Positions 23,887 to 32,259 of a stretch of DNA of 64,000 nucleotides are shown here, piece by piece; position 1 is the stretch's first letter; every line of letters begins with the position of its first letter. The notes under the pieces were generated by a model. That model saw only the letters and a list, made by a program, of their open reading frames with translations, did not search any database and was not told where the DNA came from. The DNA comes from DAHUXD01 sp963736455. GTDB lineage: Bacteria; Acidobacteriota; Thermoanaerobaculia; UBA5066; Gp7-AA6. The position numbers and the translations under genes are program-made. The stretch is from the NCBI GenBank assembly GCA_963736455.1, contig CAVTON010000001.1, forward strand, positions 62,001-126,000. The letters run 5' to 3'.

Positions 23887-24809
23887 GACTTCGGCTTCGC
23901 GGACTCGAGCCGGCCGATGAAGTCCCGGACCTTCGCCAGGTAGGGAGACTTCGGATGCTCCTTCTGGAAGCGTTTGTAGTCCTCGAGCGCCTCGCCGGGC
24001 TTGTTCTCGGAGAGGGCGATCTCGGCGACGAGTAGCTCCGCGCGTTCCTTCTGGTCGGAGCTCTTCGTCGTGTCGATGACCTTCTGGGCGGCGCTGCGGG
24101 CGGAGCCGAAGTTGCCGAGCTGGACCTCGGCGGTCGCGAAGCCCATCAGGGCGCTCTCGCGGATTTCGGGCTGAGTGTCCGGAGCGTTCGCGGCCCGATC
24201 GAGGCGCGCCGCGGCGCCGGCGAAGTCGTAGCGCTTGTAGAGCGCCTTGCCGGTGGCGTAGGCCTCGGCGGCCGTCAGCTTGGTGAGGTCCTGGTGGTCC
24301 ACGGTCTTGGCGAACTGGCGATATTCGTCGAGGTCCTTGTGGACGTGCGCATAGAAGTCGCCGGCGTCCTTGAACCCCTGCATCAGGAAGACGAGGCGGC
24401 CGTCGGGATTCGTGATGAGGACGCTCGGCTCCTCGGAGATCTTGTAAATCTCCGCCAGCGCCGTCCCGTCGGAGGAGGAGAGGGCGACCTGCACGGGGAC
24501 CATGCCGATCAGCAGCGCCTCGAACTCGAACGCCGGATCGAGCAGCCCCTGCATGCGGCGGCAGTCGCCGCAATCCTTGCTGACGAATTCGTAGTAGACG
24601 AGCTTGTGGTCGGCCTTCGCGATCTTGCGCGCTTCCGTGACGCTGGCGGCCCAGACGGCGTTGCCGGGGCTGCGCACCCTGCGGTTGATCGGGGAGTGGG
24701 AGGACGACGGGGCGGTCGGCGTCGGCTGCTGGGCGAGCGCCCATCCGCCGAGGGCCGCGAAACAGATGCCCGTCCGGATCGCTCGAATCAGAAGTTTGGA
24801 TGTCGGCAT
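23883..24809 (-). CDS. Periplasmic thioredoxin-like protein with TPR-like C-terminal domain
   Basis: 308 residues. Signal peptide (cleaved near ALAQQ). A thioredoxin-like domain at about 50-165 with KDCGDCRRMQ (CxxC) and the cis-Pro loop SEEPSVLITNPDG. The C-terminal 140 residues form TPR-like helices (AYATGKALYKRYDFAGAAAR, GEALEDYKRFQKEHPKSPYL). It is first gene of a two-gene operon with dsbD, so it is probably a DsbD-reduced partner. Confidence 0.85.
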   Translation of the reverse strand: MPTSKLLIRAIRTGICFAALGGWALAQQPTPTAPSSSHSPINRRVRSPGNAVWAASVTEARKIAKADHKLVYYEFVSKDCGDCRRMQGLLDPAFEFEALLIGMVPVQVALSSSDGTALAEIYKISEEPSVLITNPDGRLVFLMQGFKDAGDFYAHVHKDLDEYRQFAKTVDHQDLTKLTAAEAYATGKALYKRYDFAGAAARLDRAANAPDTQPEIRESALMGFATAEVQLGNFGSARSAAQKVIDTTKSSDQKERAELLVAEIALSENKPGEALEDYKRFQKEHPKSPYLAKVRDFIGRLESAKPKS

Positions 24810-24865
24810 TCGGCGGAAAAACCCCCTGTCGACCGCGGGAATTCCCCTTTCGAGGGGGAGCGCCT

Positions 24866-26650
24866 ATGATGCGGCGCACGATGATTGCCCGAATCCGGGC
24901 CTCGGACAAGCCCCTCCGGCGCGGCGCCTGGCGCCTCGGAGCGGGAGCGGCGCTTCTTCTCGCCGCCGCCCTGCCGCTTCCGGCTCAATCGGCTCCTCCG
25001 TGGCCGCAGTTCGGTCGAACGCCGCAGCACGGCGGCGCGTCGCCGGTGGTCGCCCAGCCGCTCGACGGGATCCTCGCCGACGTGGCGTACGACCCGTTCG
25101 TCGAGCAGATGAAGATCGACGGCGACGGCGATCTGCTCGCGCACTACCCGCCGCCGCTGGTGGATGAGACGGGCGTCTACATGGTGTTCAAGTCGGGCGT
25201 CTATCGGGGATTCGGCCAATGGAGCACGCTGACGTGGAGCGTGAAGAAGCTGCAGTGGATCGCGGGGTCGCTCCAGGTGGTCTGGACCTACGACAGCGAC
25301 TGGAAACCGGCGCCGATCGAGATCGCGGCGTGGGAGCCGGTCTTTCTCCCGGCGCTCGAGAGCGATTCGGTCGACGTGCCCGGCCTCGGCGCGACCGTCC
25401 ACCGGGTCTCGAAGGAGACGGGGGCCGAGATCGGCCGCTGGAATCCCTTCCCGGACGTCGATCCGAACCGGTACCTCGTCGGCGGCGTGGCCATCGGTCC
25501 GGACGCCGGCCTCGTCTACGACGCGGTGGGCTTCGCGGCCGACGACCCCCGGAATCCGATCACCGGCGCCTGGCTCGTGAAGATCTCGGCCGCGGGCCAG
25601 GTCGCGAAAGCCGATTTCGCGACGCTCGTGCCCGGTGCGCCAGACCCGGGGGGCGCCTGCTCGGGCAGCTTCGGCAGCGACCAGCTGCCCTGGCCGCCCT
25701 CGACCGGCGCCGTGCCGCCTTCCATCCTCTGCGGCGCGCAGCGCCCCGGCATCAACGTCGTGCCCGCGATCGCGCCCGACGGAACGATCTACACGCTGAG
25801 CCGCGCCCACGTGGCGGACCGCTACTCGTACCTGGTGGCGGCCGGCGCGGACCTGACGCCGAAGTGGGCGGCGTCGCTGCGGGGGATCCTGAACGACGGC
25901 TGCGGCGTTCTGCTCCAGGACGACGGTTCGAATCGGGGCTGCCGGGCCGGTGCGAACCCGGGTGTCGATCCGGCGACCAACGACCGGCCCGCCGGCCGCG
26001 TCAGCGACCAGGGCACGTCTTCACCGGTGGTGCTGCCGGACGGGTCGGTGATCGTCGGCGCCTTCACCTCGTACAACTTTTTTCGCGGCCACCTCTTCAA
26101 GTTCAGCGGCGGCGGCGAACCGCTCGGGACCTACGACTTCGGGTGGGACATCACTCCGGCGGCGTGGCCGCACGATGGAACGTATTCGCTGCTCCTGAAG
26201 GACAATCACTACTCGAGCCCGAGCGGCGATTCCCATTACGACGTGACGTCCCTCGACGCCGGGCTCGTGCCCGAATGGTCGTATCGCGCGACGAACACCG
26301 AAAGCTGTGTGAGGCAGGCCGACGGGTCGATCGCCTGCGTGGACGATCATCCCGAGGGGTTCGAGTGGTGCGTGAACCAGCCGGCGGTCGACGCGACCGG
26401 CACCGTCTACCTCAACAGCGAGGACGGGACGCTCTACGGCTTCGACCGGCAGGGCTCCGTGGTGGGGAAGATCTTCCTGAATACGGCGCTCGGGGCCGCG
26501 TACACGCCGGTCGCGCTCGGACCGGACGGGATCGTGTACACGCAGAACAACGGCCATCTCTTCGCCGTCGGTCAGCCGCAGTTTGCTCGCGGCGCGCCGG
26601 CGCCCCTCATGTCGGCGGTCCCTTCGCCGCGAGTCGTCGAGCGTCCGTAG
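24866..26650 (+). CDS. Exported PQQ-like beta-propeller protein
   Basis: 594 residues from ATG 24866 (GAGGGGGAG at 24852-24860 upstream; ATG 24869 equally possible). A signal peptide ends near LPAQSA. The mature start PPWPQFGRTPQHGGAS and repeated blades (IAPDGTIYTLSRAH, SSPVVLPDGSVIVGAF, DATGTVYLNSEDGTLYGFD, LGPDGIVYTQNNGHLFAV) are those of PQQ/quinoprotein-like propellers. Four or more Cys pairs suggest disulfides, fitting the adjacent dsbD operon. No catalytic residues for a dehydrogenase are evident. Confidence 0.8.
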   Translation: MMRRTMIARIRASDKPLRRGAWRLGAGAALLLAAALPLPAQSAPPWPQFGRTPQHGGASPVVAQPLDGILADVAYDPFVEQMKIDGDGDLLAHYPPPLVDETGVYMVFKSGVYRGFGQWSTLTWSVKKLQWIAGSLQVVWTYDSDWKPAPIEIAAWEPVFLPALESDSVDVPGLGATVHRVSKETGAEIGRWNPFPDVDPNRYLVGGVAIGPDAGLVYDAVGFAADDPRNPITGAWLVKISAAGQVAKADFATLVPGAPDPGGACSGSFGSDQLPWPPSTGAVPPSILCGAQRPGINVVPAIAPDGTIYTLSRAHVADRYSYLVAAGADLTPKWAASLRGILNDGCGVLLQDDGSNRGCRAGANPGVDPATNDRPAGRVSDQGTSSPVVLPDGSVIVGAFTSYNFFRGHLFKFSGGGEPLGTYDFGWDITPAAWPHDGTYSLLLKDNHYSSPSGDSHYDVTSLDAGLVPEWSYRATNTESCVRQADGSIACVDDHPEGFEWCVNQPAVDATGTVYLNSEDGTLYGFDRQGSVVGKIFLNTALGAAYTPVALGPDGIVYTQNNGHLFAVGQPQFARGAPAPLMSAVPSPRVVERP

Positions 26651-26676
26651 GCGAGCGAGACCGCCCGCGCGCCGCG

Positions 26677-26705
26677 TTGCTCCGGCTGGACGATTCGGCT
26701 AGACT
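26677..26705 (+). promoter_or_regulatory. Promoter of tRNA-Phe/def
   Basis: TTGCTC (26677-26682), 17-base spacer, TAGACT (26700-26705); the tRNA begins 29 bases later. Confidence 0.5.
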
Positions 26706-26734
26706 CCGCGTTCCGGTTCGACGGCCCGCCCGGA

Positions 26735-26810
26735 GCCCAGGTAGCTCAGTCGGTAGAGCAAGGGACTGAAAATCCCTGTGTCGGCGGTTCAATTCCGTCC
26801 CTGGGCACCA
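26735..26810 (+). tRNA. tRNA-Phe (anticodon GAA)
   Basis: Acceptor GCCCAGG/CCTGGGC, D arm AGCTCAGTCGGTAGAGC, anticodon stem AGGGA/TCCCT with loop CTGAAAA, encoded CCA at 26808-26810. def starts 18 bases downstream. Confidence 0.96.
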
Positions 26811-26828
26811 CTTGCCGAGCGCTCACCC

Positions 26829-27344
26829 ATGATCTTGAAAGTCGCCAAGCTCGGAGTCGAATCGCTGCGGTCGCGCTCCGAGGACGTGGACCCGCGGGCC
26901 ATTGCCCGCGGCGATTACGAGCCGTTTCTCTCGGACCTCGAGGACACGATGCGCGAGTACGACGGAACGGGAATCGCCGCCCCGCAGGTCTTCACGCCGC
27001 TGCGCATCTTCCTGTACGAAGTGCGCCCCGAGACGCGAAAGCGCAAGGAGCCCGAGGTCGGACTGACCGCGCTGTTCAACGCGAGCTACGAGGCCGTGGG
27101 GGAAGACGTCGAGAAAGACTCGGAAGGCTGTCTTTCGGTTCCGTTCCTTCTCGGACGCGTGGTGCCTCGATTCCAGACGATCCGCGTCAAGGCCGTGGAC
27201 CGCTCGGGCAAACCCGTGGTCTTCGAGGCGGCGGGGTACCACGCCCGGGTGCTCCAGCACGAGATCGATCACCTCGACGGGCTCGTCTACCTGGACCGCA
27301 TGCGCGACATGAAGTCGCTCTCCTATACCGTGAACTTCGGCTGA
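26829..27344 (+). CDS. def: Peptide deformylase
   Basis: 171 residues from ATG 26829. All three deformylase motifs are present: GTGIAAPQVF, EGCLSVP and QHEIDHLDGLVY (Cys and two His bind the metal, Glu is catalytic). It removes formyl groups from nascent proteins. It lies just behind tRNA-Phe and is probably read from the same promoter. Confidence 0.96.
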   Translation: MILKVAKLGVESLRSRSEDVDPRAIARGDYEPFLSDLEDTMREYDGTGIAAPQVFTPLRIFLYEVRPETRKRKEPEVGLTALFNASYEAVGEDVEKDSEGCLSVPFLLGRVVPRFQTIRVKAVDRSGKPVVFEAAGYHARVLQHEIDHLDGLVYLDRMRDMKSLSYTVNFG

Positions 27345-27350
27345 TAGAAT
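27345..27350 (+). promoter_or_regulatory. -10 element of the nuo genes (leaderless type)
   Basis: TAGAAT overlaps the def stop region and ends 10 bases before the nuoB ATG; no ribosome-binding site between. Confidence 0.45.
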
Positions 27351-27360
27351 CCGGCCCGCG

Positions 27361-27918
27361 ATGAGCGTCTCCGGCAAGAAGGGGGAGCTGCCGACGCTTC
27401 CGTCTCCGAAGGCGGGAGGGCCCGGCGGGGCGGACTTCTTCGTGACTCGCCTCGAGGAGCTCGTCGGCTGGGCCCGCAAGAACTCCCTCTGGCCATTCCC
27501 GTTCGCCACCGCCTGCTGCGGCATCGAGTTCATGTCGGTCGCGGCGGCTCACTACGACATTTCCCGCTTCGGATCCGAAGTCATGCGTTTCTCTCCGAGA
27601 CAGGCGGACCTGTTGATCGTCGCCGGGACGGTCACGGACAAGATGGCCCCGGTGCTGCGGAAGATCTACGACCAGATGCCCGAGCCCAAGTGGGTCGTCT
27701 CGATGGGCGTCTGCGCCTCATCGGGCGGCTTCTACCGCGCTTATCACGTGACCCAGGGCATCGACGAGATCGTGCCCGTCGACGTCTACGTTCCCGGCTG
27801 TCCGCCGACGCCGGAGCAGCTGATCTTCGCCATCATGGAGCTGCAGAAGAGGATCGCCTCGGGCGAGAAGTCGCGCGACGGCCGCTCCCGCCGGCTCGCC
27901 GCGGAGCGGACCTCGTGA
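27361..27918 (+). CDS. nuoB: NADH-quinone oxidoreductase subunit B
   Basis: 185 residues. The four N2-cluster Cys are visible in FATACCGIEFM, SMGVCASSGGFY and YVPGCPPTPEQL, with GTVTDKMAPVLRKIYDQM between. NuoB carries cluster N2, which hands electrons to quinone. First of a three-gene nuo cluster; its stop overlaps the nuoCD start (GTGA). Confidence 0.97.
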   Translation: MSVSGKKGELPTLPSPKAGGPGGADFFVTRLEELVGWARKNSLWPFPFATACCGIEFMSVAAAHYDISRFGSEVMRFSPRQADLLIVAGTVTDKMAPVLRKIYDQMPEPKWVVSMGVCASSGGFYRAYHVTQGIDEIVPVDVYVPGCPPTPEQLIFAIMELQKRIASGEKSRDGRSRRLAAERTS

Positions 27919-29645
27919 CCGTCGCCGCCGAGGCGGCGCTCTCTCCCGCGGCCGACCGGCTGCGCGAGCGGGTCGGGGCCTCGCCGGCCGCGGGCCGGGC
28001 GGAGGTCCTCGATCGCGACCTGCCCACGATCGAGACCGGGCCGGACGCGTGGCCCGCCCTCGCGCGCTTCCTGCGCGACGATCCCGGCTGCCGGTTCGAT
28101 CTCTTCGTCGACCTCTGCGGCGTCGACAACCTCCGTCGGTCCGGCTCGACGACCCGGTTCGAGGCGGTCGTCCACCTGCATTCCCTGTCGCGCAACGAGC
28201 ACGTCCGCGTCCGCGTCTCGCTTCCGGACGCGGAGCATCCGTCGCTGCCGAGCGTCGCGGACGTCTACCCGGCCGCCAACTGGTTCGAGCGGGAGGCGTT
28301 CGACCTGTACGGCTTCGATTTTCCGGGGCATCCGAACCTGAAGCGCATCCTGTGCCACGACGCGTTCGTCGGCCATCCGCTGCGCAAGGACTACGCGCCC
28401 GGCCAGCGGTGGTTCTTCGCCGAGGAAGACATCCGCATGCCGGAGTGGTCGAAGGAGACCAACGTCCGCGCCGGGCACTTCGAGACGCAGACGATCTCGA
28501 TCGGGCCCTCGCATCCCGCGACCCACGGCATCATCCACCTGGTCGCCCGCCTCGACGGGGAGCGGATCGTGCGCGCCGAGACCATGATCGGATACCTGCA
28601 CCGCTGTTTCGAGAAGATGGCCGAGACGCACCACTGGAACCAGATCGTCCCGTACTGCGACCGGCTCAATTACGTCTCCGCGATGATCAACGGCGTCGGC
28701 TACGTCCGGACGGTCGAGAAGATGCTCGGCGTGGAGGTGCCCGACCGCGGCCGCCTCGCGCGGACGATCCTGTCCGAGTTCTCCCGGATCATGGATCACT
28801 GCGTCTGCATCGGCGCCAATCTCGTGGACATCGGCGCGCTCACGACGTTCGTCTACCTGTACCAGAACCGCGAGAACATCTACGACCTGCTGGAGGCGTG
28901 CTGCGGCGCGCGCCTGACGGTCTCGTACGTCCGCGTCGGCGGCCTCGCCGTCGACGTCCCCGACGACTTCGTGGCACGCAGCCGTGCGCTGCTCGAATCG
29001 ATCCCCGACCTGATCGCGGACGTCCAGAAGCTGATCGACAAGAACCGGATCGTCCGCAACCGTCTCTCGGGCACGGGAATCGTCACGAAGGAGCAGGCGA
29101 TCGCCTGGGGGCTGACGGGCCCGATGCTTCGGGCCTCGGGCGTTCCCTACGACGTCCGCCAGGCCCGGCCCTACGATTTCTACGACCGGTTCGACTGGGA
29201 CGTTCCGGTGGCCCGGGACGGGGACAACTTCTCGCGGTACCTCGTCCGCCTCGAGGAGATGCGCCAGTCGCTGAAGATCATCCGCCAGGCCCTCGACATC
29301 TTCCCGTCCTCGGGCCCGGTCAACTCGGACGACTGGCGCGTCGTGCTTCCTCCGAAGGACGCCGTGTACCACGACATGGAATCGCTCATCTACCACTTCA
29401 AGCTGACGATGGAAGGCATCCGCGCGCCGGCGGGCGAGCGCTACGAATGGATCGAGGGCGCCAACGGCGAGCTCGGTTTCTACGCCGTCTCGGACGGCCG
29501 CGGCGGCCCGTACCGGTTGAAGGTGCGGCCGCCCTGCTTCCCGAACATGGCCGCCTTCGAGCACATCGTCGTGGGCGGCACGATCTCGGACGCCGTGGCG
29601 ACGCTCGGAACGCTCAACATCATCGCGGGGGAGCTCGATCGATGA
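27915..29645 (+). CDS. nuoCD: NADH-quinone oxidoreductase fused subunit C/D
   Basis: 576 residues from GTG 27915. The NuoC part (about 1-165) has the signature ANWFEREAFDLYGFDFPGHP and LRKDYAPG. The NuoD part (about 190-576) has GPSHPATHG, YLHRCFEKMAE, PYCDRLNYVSAM and the C-terminal DIVVG-type end (HIVVGGTISD). Together they form the 30K/49K peripheral module at the quinone site. Fusion is known in several bacterial groups. Ends in ATGA overlap with nuoI. Confidence 0.96.
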   Translation: MTVAAEAALSPAADRLRERVGASPAAGRAEVLDRDLPTIETGPDAWPALARFLRDDPGCRFDLFVDLCGVDNLRRSGSTTRFEAVVHLHSLSRNEHVRVRVSLPDAEHPSLPSVADVYPAANWFEREAFDLYGFDFPGHPNLKRILCHDAFVGHPLRKDYAPGQRWFFAEEDIRMPEWSKETNVRAGHFETQTISIGPSHPATHGIIHLVARLDGERIVRAETMIGYLHRCFEKMAETHHWNQIVPYCDRLNYVSAMINGVGYVRTVEKMLGVEVPDRGRLARTILSEFSRIMDHCVCIGANLVDIGALTTFVYLYQNRENIYDLLEACCGARLTVSYVRVGGLAVDVPDDFVARSRALLESIPDLIADVQKLIDKNRIVRNRLSGTGIVTKEQAIAWGLTGPMLRASGVPYDVRQARPYDFYDRFDWDVPVARDGDNFSRYLVRLEEMRQSLKIIRQALDIFPSSGPVNSDDWRVVLPPKDAVYHDMESLIYHFKLTMEGIRAPAGERYEWIEGANGELGFYAVSDGRGGPYRLKVRPPCFPNMAAFEHIVVGGTISDAVATLGTLNIIAGELDR

Positions 29646-30343
29646 GCGGTATCGTCGACGTCGGCCGCCGGATGCCCGAGCGCCTGACGCTGCTCGAGCG
29701 CCTCTATCTCCCCGAGATCGTGAAGGGGATGGCCGTGACCCTGCGCCATCTCCTGCGCAATCTCGCGAATCGGCGCCGCATGCCCACGATCCAGTACCCG
29801 GAGCAGAGGCGCAACTACTCGAACCGCTTCCGCGGCAAGCACATCCTGAAGAGCCGCGAGGACGGGACGCTCAAGTGCGTGGCCTGCTACATGTGCGAGC
29901 AGGCCTGCCCGGCGGAGTGCATCACGATCGTCGCCGGCGAGCACCCGAAGATCGCGTACGAGAAATATCCCGTGGTCTTCGACATCGACATGATGCGCTG
30001 CGTGTTCTGCGGCTTCTGCGTGGACGCCTGCCCGAAGGACGCGATCTGGATGACCCGAAACTACGAGATGGCCTTCTTCGACCGCGAAGACGCGGTCTAC
30101 TCGATCGACCGTCTGCGCGAGACGAAGGAGGAGATCGATCGGCACGGCTACGGATACCGGCCGTACTATCCCGGCGACGGCACGACGCCGCCGACGGACG
30201 CCTCGATGCTCCCCGTTCTCGCCGGCGGCGGCGAGCGCGATCGCCTTCGGGAAAAGAGCGTTCCCCTCCCCGAACGGGATCCCGGCCCGGGCCCGCTGAA
30301 CGCGCCCTCGCAGGCGGCCAAGGGCGGGGCTTTCACCGCCTGA
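29642..30343 (+). CDS. nuoI: NADH-quinone oxidoreductase subunit I (two 4Fe-4S) with extended tail
   Basis: 233 residues. Two ferredoxin motifs, CVACYMCEQACPAEC and CVFCGFCVDACPKD, ligate clusters N6a/N6b. After about residue 175 there is a Pro/Gly/Arg-rich tail of nearly 60 residues (YYPGDGTTPPTDAS onward) not typical of E. coli NuoI. Subunits A, E-H and J-N are not in this cluster. Confidence 0.95.
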   Translation: MSGIVDVGRRMPERLTLLERLYLPEIVKGMAVTLRHLLRNLANRRRMPTIQYPEQRRNYSNRFRGKHILKSREDGTLKCVACYMCEQACPAECITIVAGEHPKIAYEKYPVVFDIDMMRCVFCGFCVDACPKDAIWMTRNYEMAFFDREDAVYSIDRLRETKEEIDRHGYGYRPYYPGDGTTPPTDASMLPVLAGGGERDRLREKSVPLPERDPGPGPLNAPSQAAKGGAFTA

Positions 30344-30405
30344 GTGCCGGTCGGGACGAGCGCGGACTCGCCGAATGGCCTCGCGCGCGACCGCCTGACC
30401 CGTCG

Positions 30406-31176
30406 ATGAAGCTGCCCGACATTTCGGGACGGCTCCGCCGGAGCTGGCCGCACTCGACGGATGCGCGCATCCGCGAGTGGACCGGTATCGGTCCGGACGA
30501 ATGGGACGAGCTCGCCCTCGCGTTTCCCCAGCTGGGAGATCGGCCCGGCCGTCGGGCCGCGGCGGCGCGGCGAGAGCTCCATCGCCTTTGCGCCCGAGCC
30601 CTCTCGACCGGGCACTGGCGGCCGCGCCTCGACGGCACGTCGCCGGGTCCGGAGCCGGCGGTCTACCTCACCGCCCACTTCGGATCGCTGGGGGCGTTGC
30701 GCTACTGCCTGCGTTCTCGGGGCGTTGCGGTGGCCAATGCGCTCGGTCCTCACAACCTGCGACGGCCACAGATGGAGGCGCGGGACCGGATCTTCGACGC
30801 CCGGTTTCCCATGCGGTTCCCGCACGTCCTCGAGGCGTCCCGCGTTCATCGTCTCAGGACGGCCCTCCGCTCCGGGAGCCTCCTGCTCGCCGCAGATCTG
30901 CCCGGCCACCAGGCAATCGAAGTGGACTGGCTGGGCGGCCGGGTCCGGCTGGATCCCCGGCCGATTCGGTTGGCGCGCGCGGCCGGTGTGAGCTGCCGCT
31001 CGGCGTTTCTGACGCTGCCGCGGCAGGGCTGGACGCTGACGCTCGGAGCCGAGCTGCCGCCGGGCGAGGTCCCGGCCCTCGGGGCGTTCGGCGAAGCCTA
31101 CGCGGCCGTGGCCGCCGCGGCTCCGTGGGACATGGACGGCGTCGTGTACCGCCGGCTGGCCGTACCGATTCCGTGA
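30406..31176 (+). CDS. LpxL/HtrB-like acyltransferase-family protein (possibly degenerate)
   Basis: 256 residues. The centre resembles lipid A acyltransferases: VYLTAHFGSLGALRYCLRSRG, then ARDRIFDARFPMRF, GSLLLAADLPG and a V-WLGGRVRL-like strand before IRLARAAGVSC. In LpxL the catalytic motif is HxxxxD/E; here the residues after the His (HFGSLGA) give no acid at that place. There is no membrane anchor at the N terminus. Function uncertain; it follows nuoI by 62 bases and may be cotranscribed. Confidence 0.5.
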   Translation: MKLPDISGRLRRSWPHSTDARIREWTGIGPDEWDELALAFPQLGDRPGRRAAAARRELHRLCARALSTGHWRPRLDGTSPGPEPAVYLTAHFGSLGALRYCLRSRGVAVANALGPHNLRRPQMEARDRIFDARFPMRFPHVLEASRVHRLRTALRSGSLLLAADLPGHQAIEVDWLGGRVRLDPRPIRLARAAGVSCRSAFLTLPRQGWTLTLGAELPPGEVPALGAFGEAYAAVAAAAPWDMDGVVYRRLAVPIP

Positions 31177-31215
31177 GGCGAGCTCTGAGGACGAGAGGGG
31201 GGAAGCGCCCTCCTC

Positions 31216-32259
31216 CTACTTGAGGCTCTCCATGATCTCGTCGAGGGCCTTCTTCGGCGGCCGCAGGCGCGAGTCGGGGATCTCGACGAGCGGGTTGCCC
31301 GCGGTGCCGGAGAGCTCGAAGAAGTCCTTCTTGCGCGGATCGACGTAGATCAACCCCGTGAGGAACTCGGTCTTCTCCTGGGACTCCTGGCAGAGGGCGA
31401 GGGCCTGGCGCTTGTCGGTGGCGTCGTAGTCCTCGCGAAGCTTGCGCAGGCGGATGTGCGAGCCGTCGTGGAGCACGACGTCCTGGGTCGTCCCCGGGTC
31501 GTAGTCGACCGCGATCTCCTCGAAGTACGGGACGAAGCCGATCTCGTGGATCGGGATCTCGTGGTCCTTGGCCCACTTGTAGGACTTGGTCGAGCTGTCG
31601 TGGTTGTTGAACGTCACGCACGGCGAGATCACGTCGAGGAGCGCGGTGCCGCGGTGTGCGAGGGCTCCCTTGAGAAGGGCGACGAGCTGCTTCATGTCGC
31701 CCGAGAACGACCGCGCGACGTAGCCGCAGCCGAGCTCGATCGCCATCGCGCACAGGTCGATGGCCGAGAGGTCGTTGACGACGCCCGTCTTCAGCTTCGA
31801 TCCGACGTCGGCCGTCGCGGAGAACTGGCCCTTGGTCAGGCCGTAGACGCCATTGTTCTCGACGATGTAGACCATGGGGACGTTGCGCCGCAGCAGGTGC
31901 ACGAACTGACCGGCGCCGATCGACGCCGTGTCGCCGTCGCCCGACACGCCGACCCCGACGAGCGAGGAGTTGACCATGAGGGCGCCGGTGGCGACGGCCG
32001 GCATCCGCCCGTGCACGGCGTTGAAGCCGTGGCCGCGGTCGGCGAAGTAGGCCGTCGTCTTGGACGAGCAACCGATGCCGGAGAGCTTGGCGACCTTGAA
32101 GGGAGGGATCGACATCTCGTAGAGCGCCTGGGTGATCTGGCGCGTGATGACGTCGTGGCCGCAGCCGACGCAGAGCGTGGACTTCGAGCCGCCGTACTCC
32201 TTCACGGAGAGGCCGACGCGGTTGACGGGGGGAGCCTTGGGTTCGGCGGTCGAAGACAT
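31216..32259 (-). CDS. korB: 2-oxoacid:ferredoxin oxidoreductase beta subunit
   Basis: 347 residues from ATG 32259. N-terminal Cys motif STLCVGCGHD and KLSGIGCSS, thiamine-diphosphate/Mg motif SGDGDTASIGAGQFVHLLRRN ... ENNGVYGLTKGQ. It binds TPP and passes electrons to ferredoxin in oxidative decarboxylation of a 2-oxoacid (probably 2-oxoglutarate). Start and korA stop overlap by one base (TGATG). Converges on the nuo/acyltransferase unit. Confidence 0.92.
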   Translation of the reverse strand: MSSTAEPKAPPVNRVGLSVKEYGGSKSTLCVGCGHDVITRQITQALYEMSIPPFKVAKLSGIGCSSKTTAYFADRGHGFNAVHGRMPAVATGALMVNSSLVGVGVSGDGDTASIGAGQFVHLLRRNVPMVYIVENNGVYGLTKGQFSATADVGSKLKTGVVNDLSAIDLCAMAIELGCGYVARSFSGDMKQLVALLKGALAHRGTALLDVISPCVTFNNHDSSTKSYKWAKDHEIPIHEIGFVPYFEEIAVDYDPGTTQDVVLHDGSHIRLRKLREDYDATDKRQALALCQESQEKTEFLTGLIYVDPRKKDFFELSGTAGNPLVEIPDSRLRPPKKALDEIMESLK

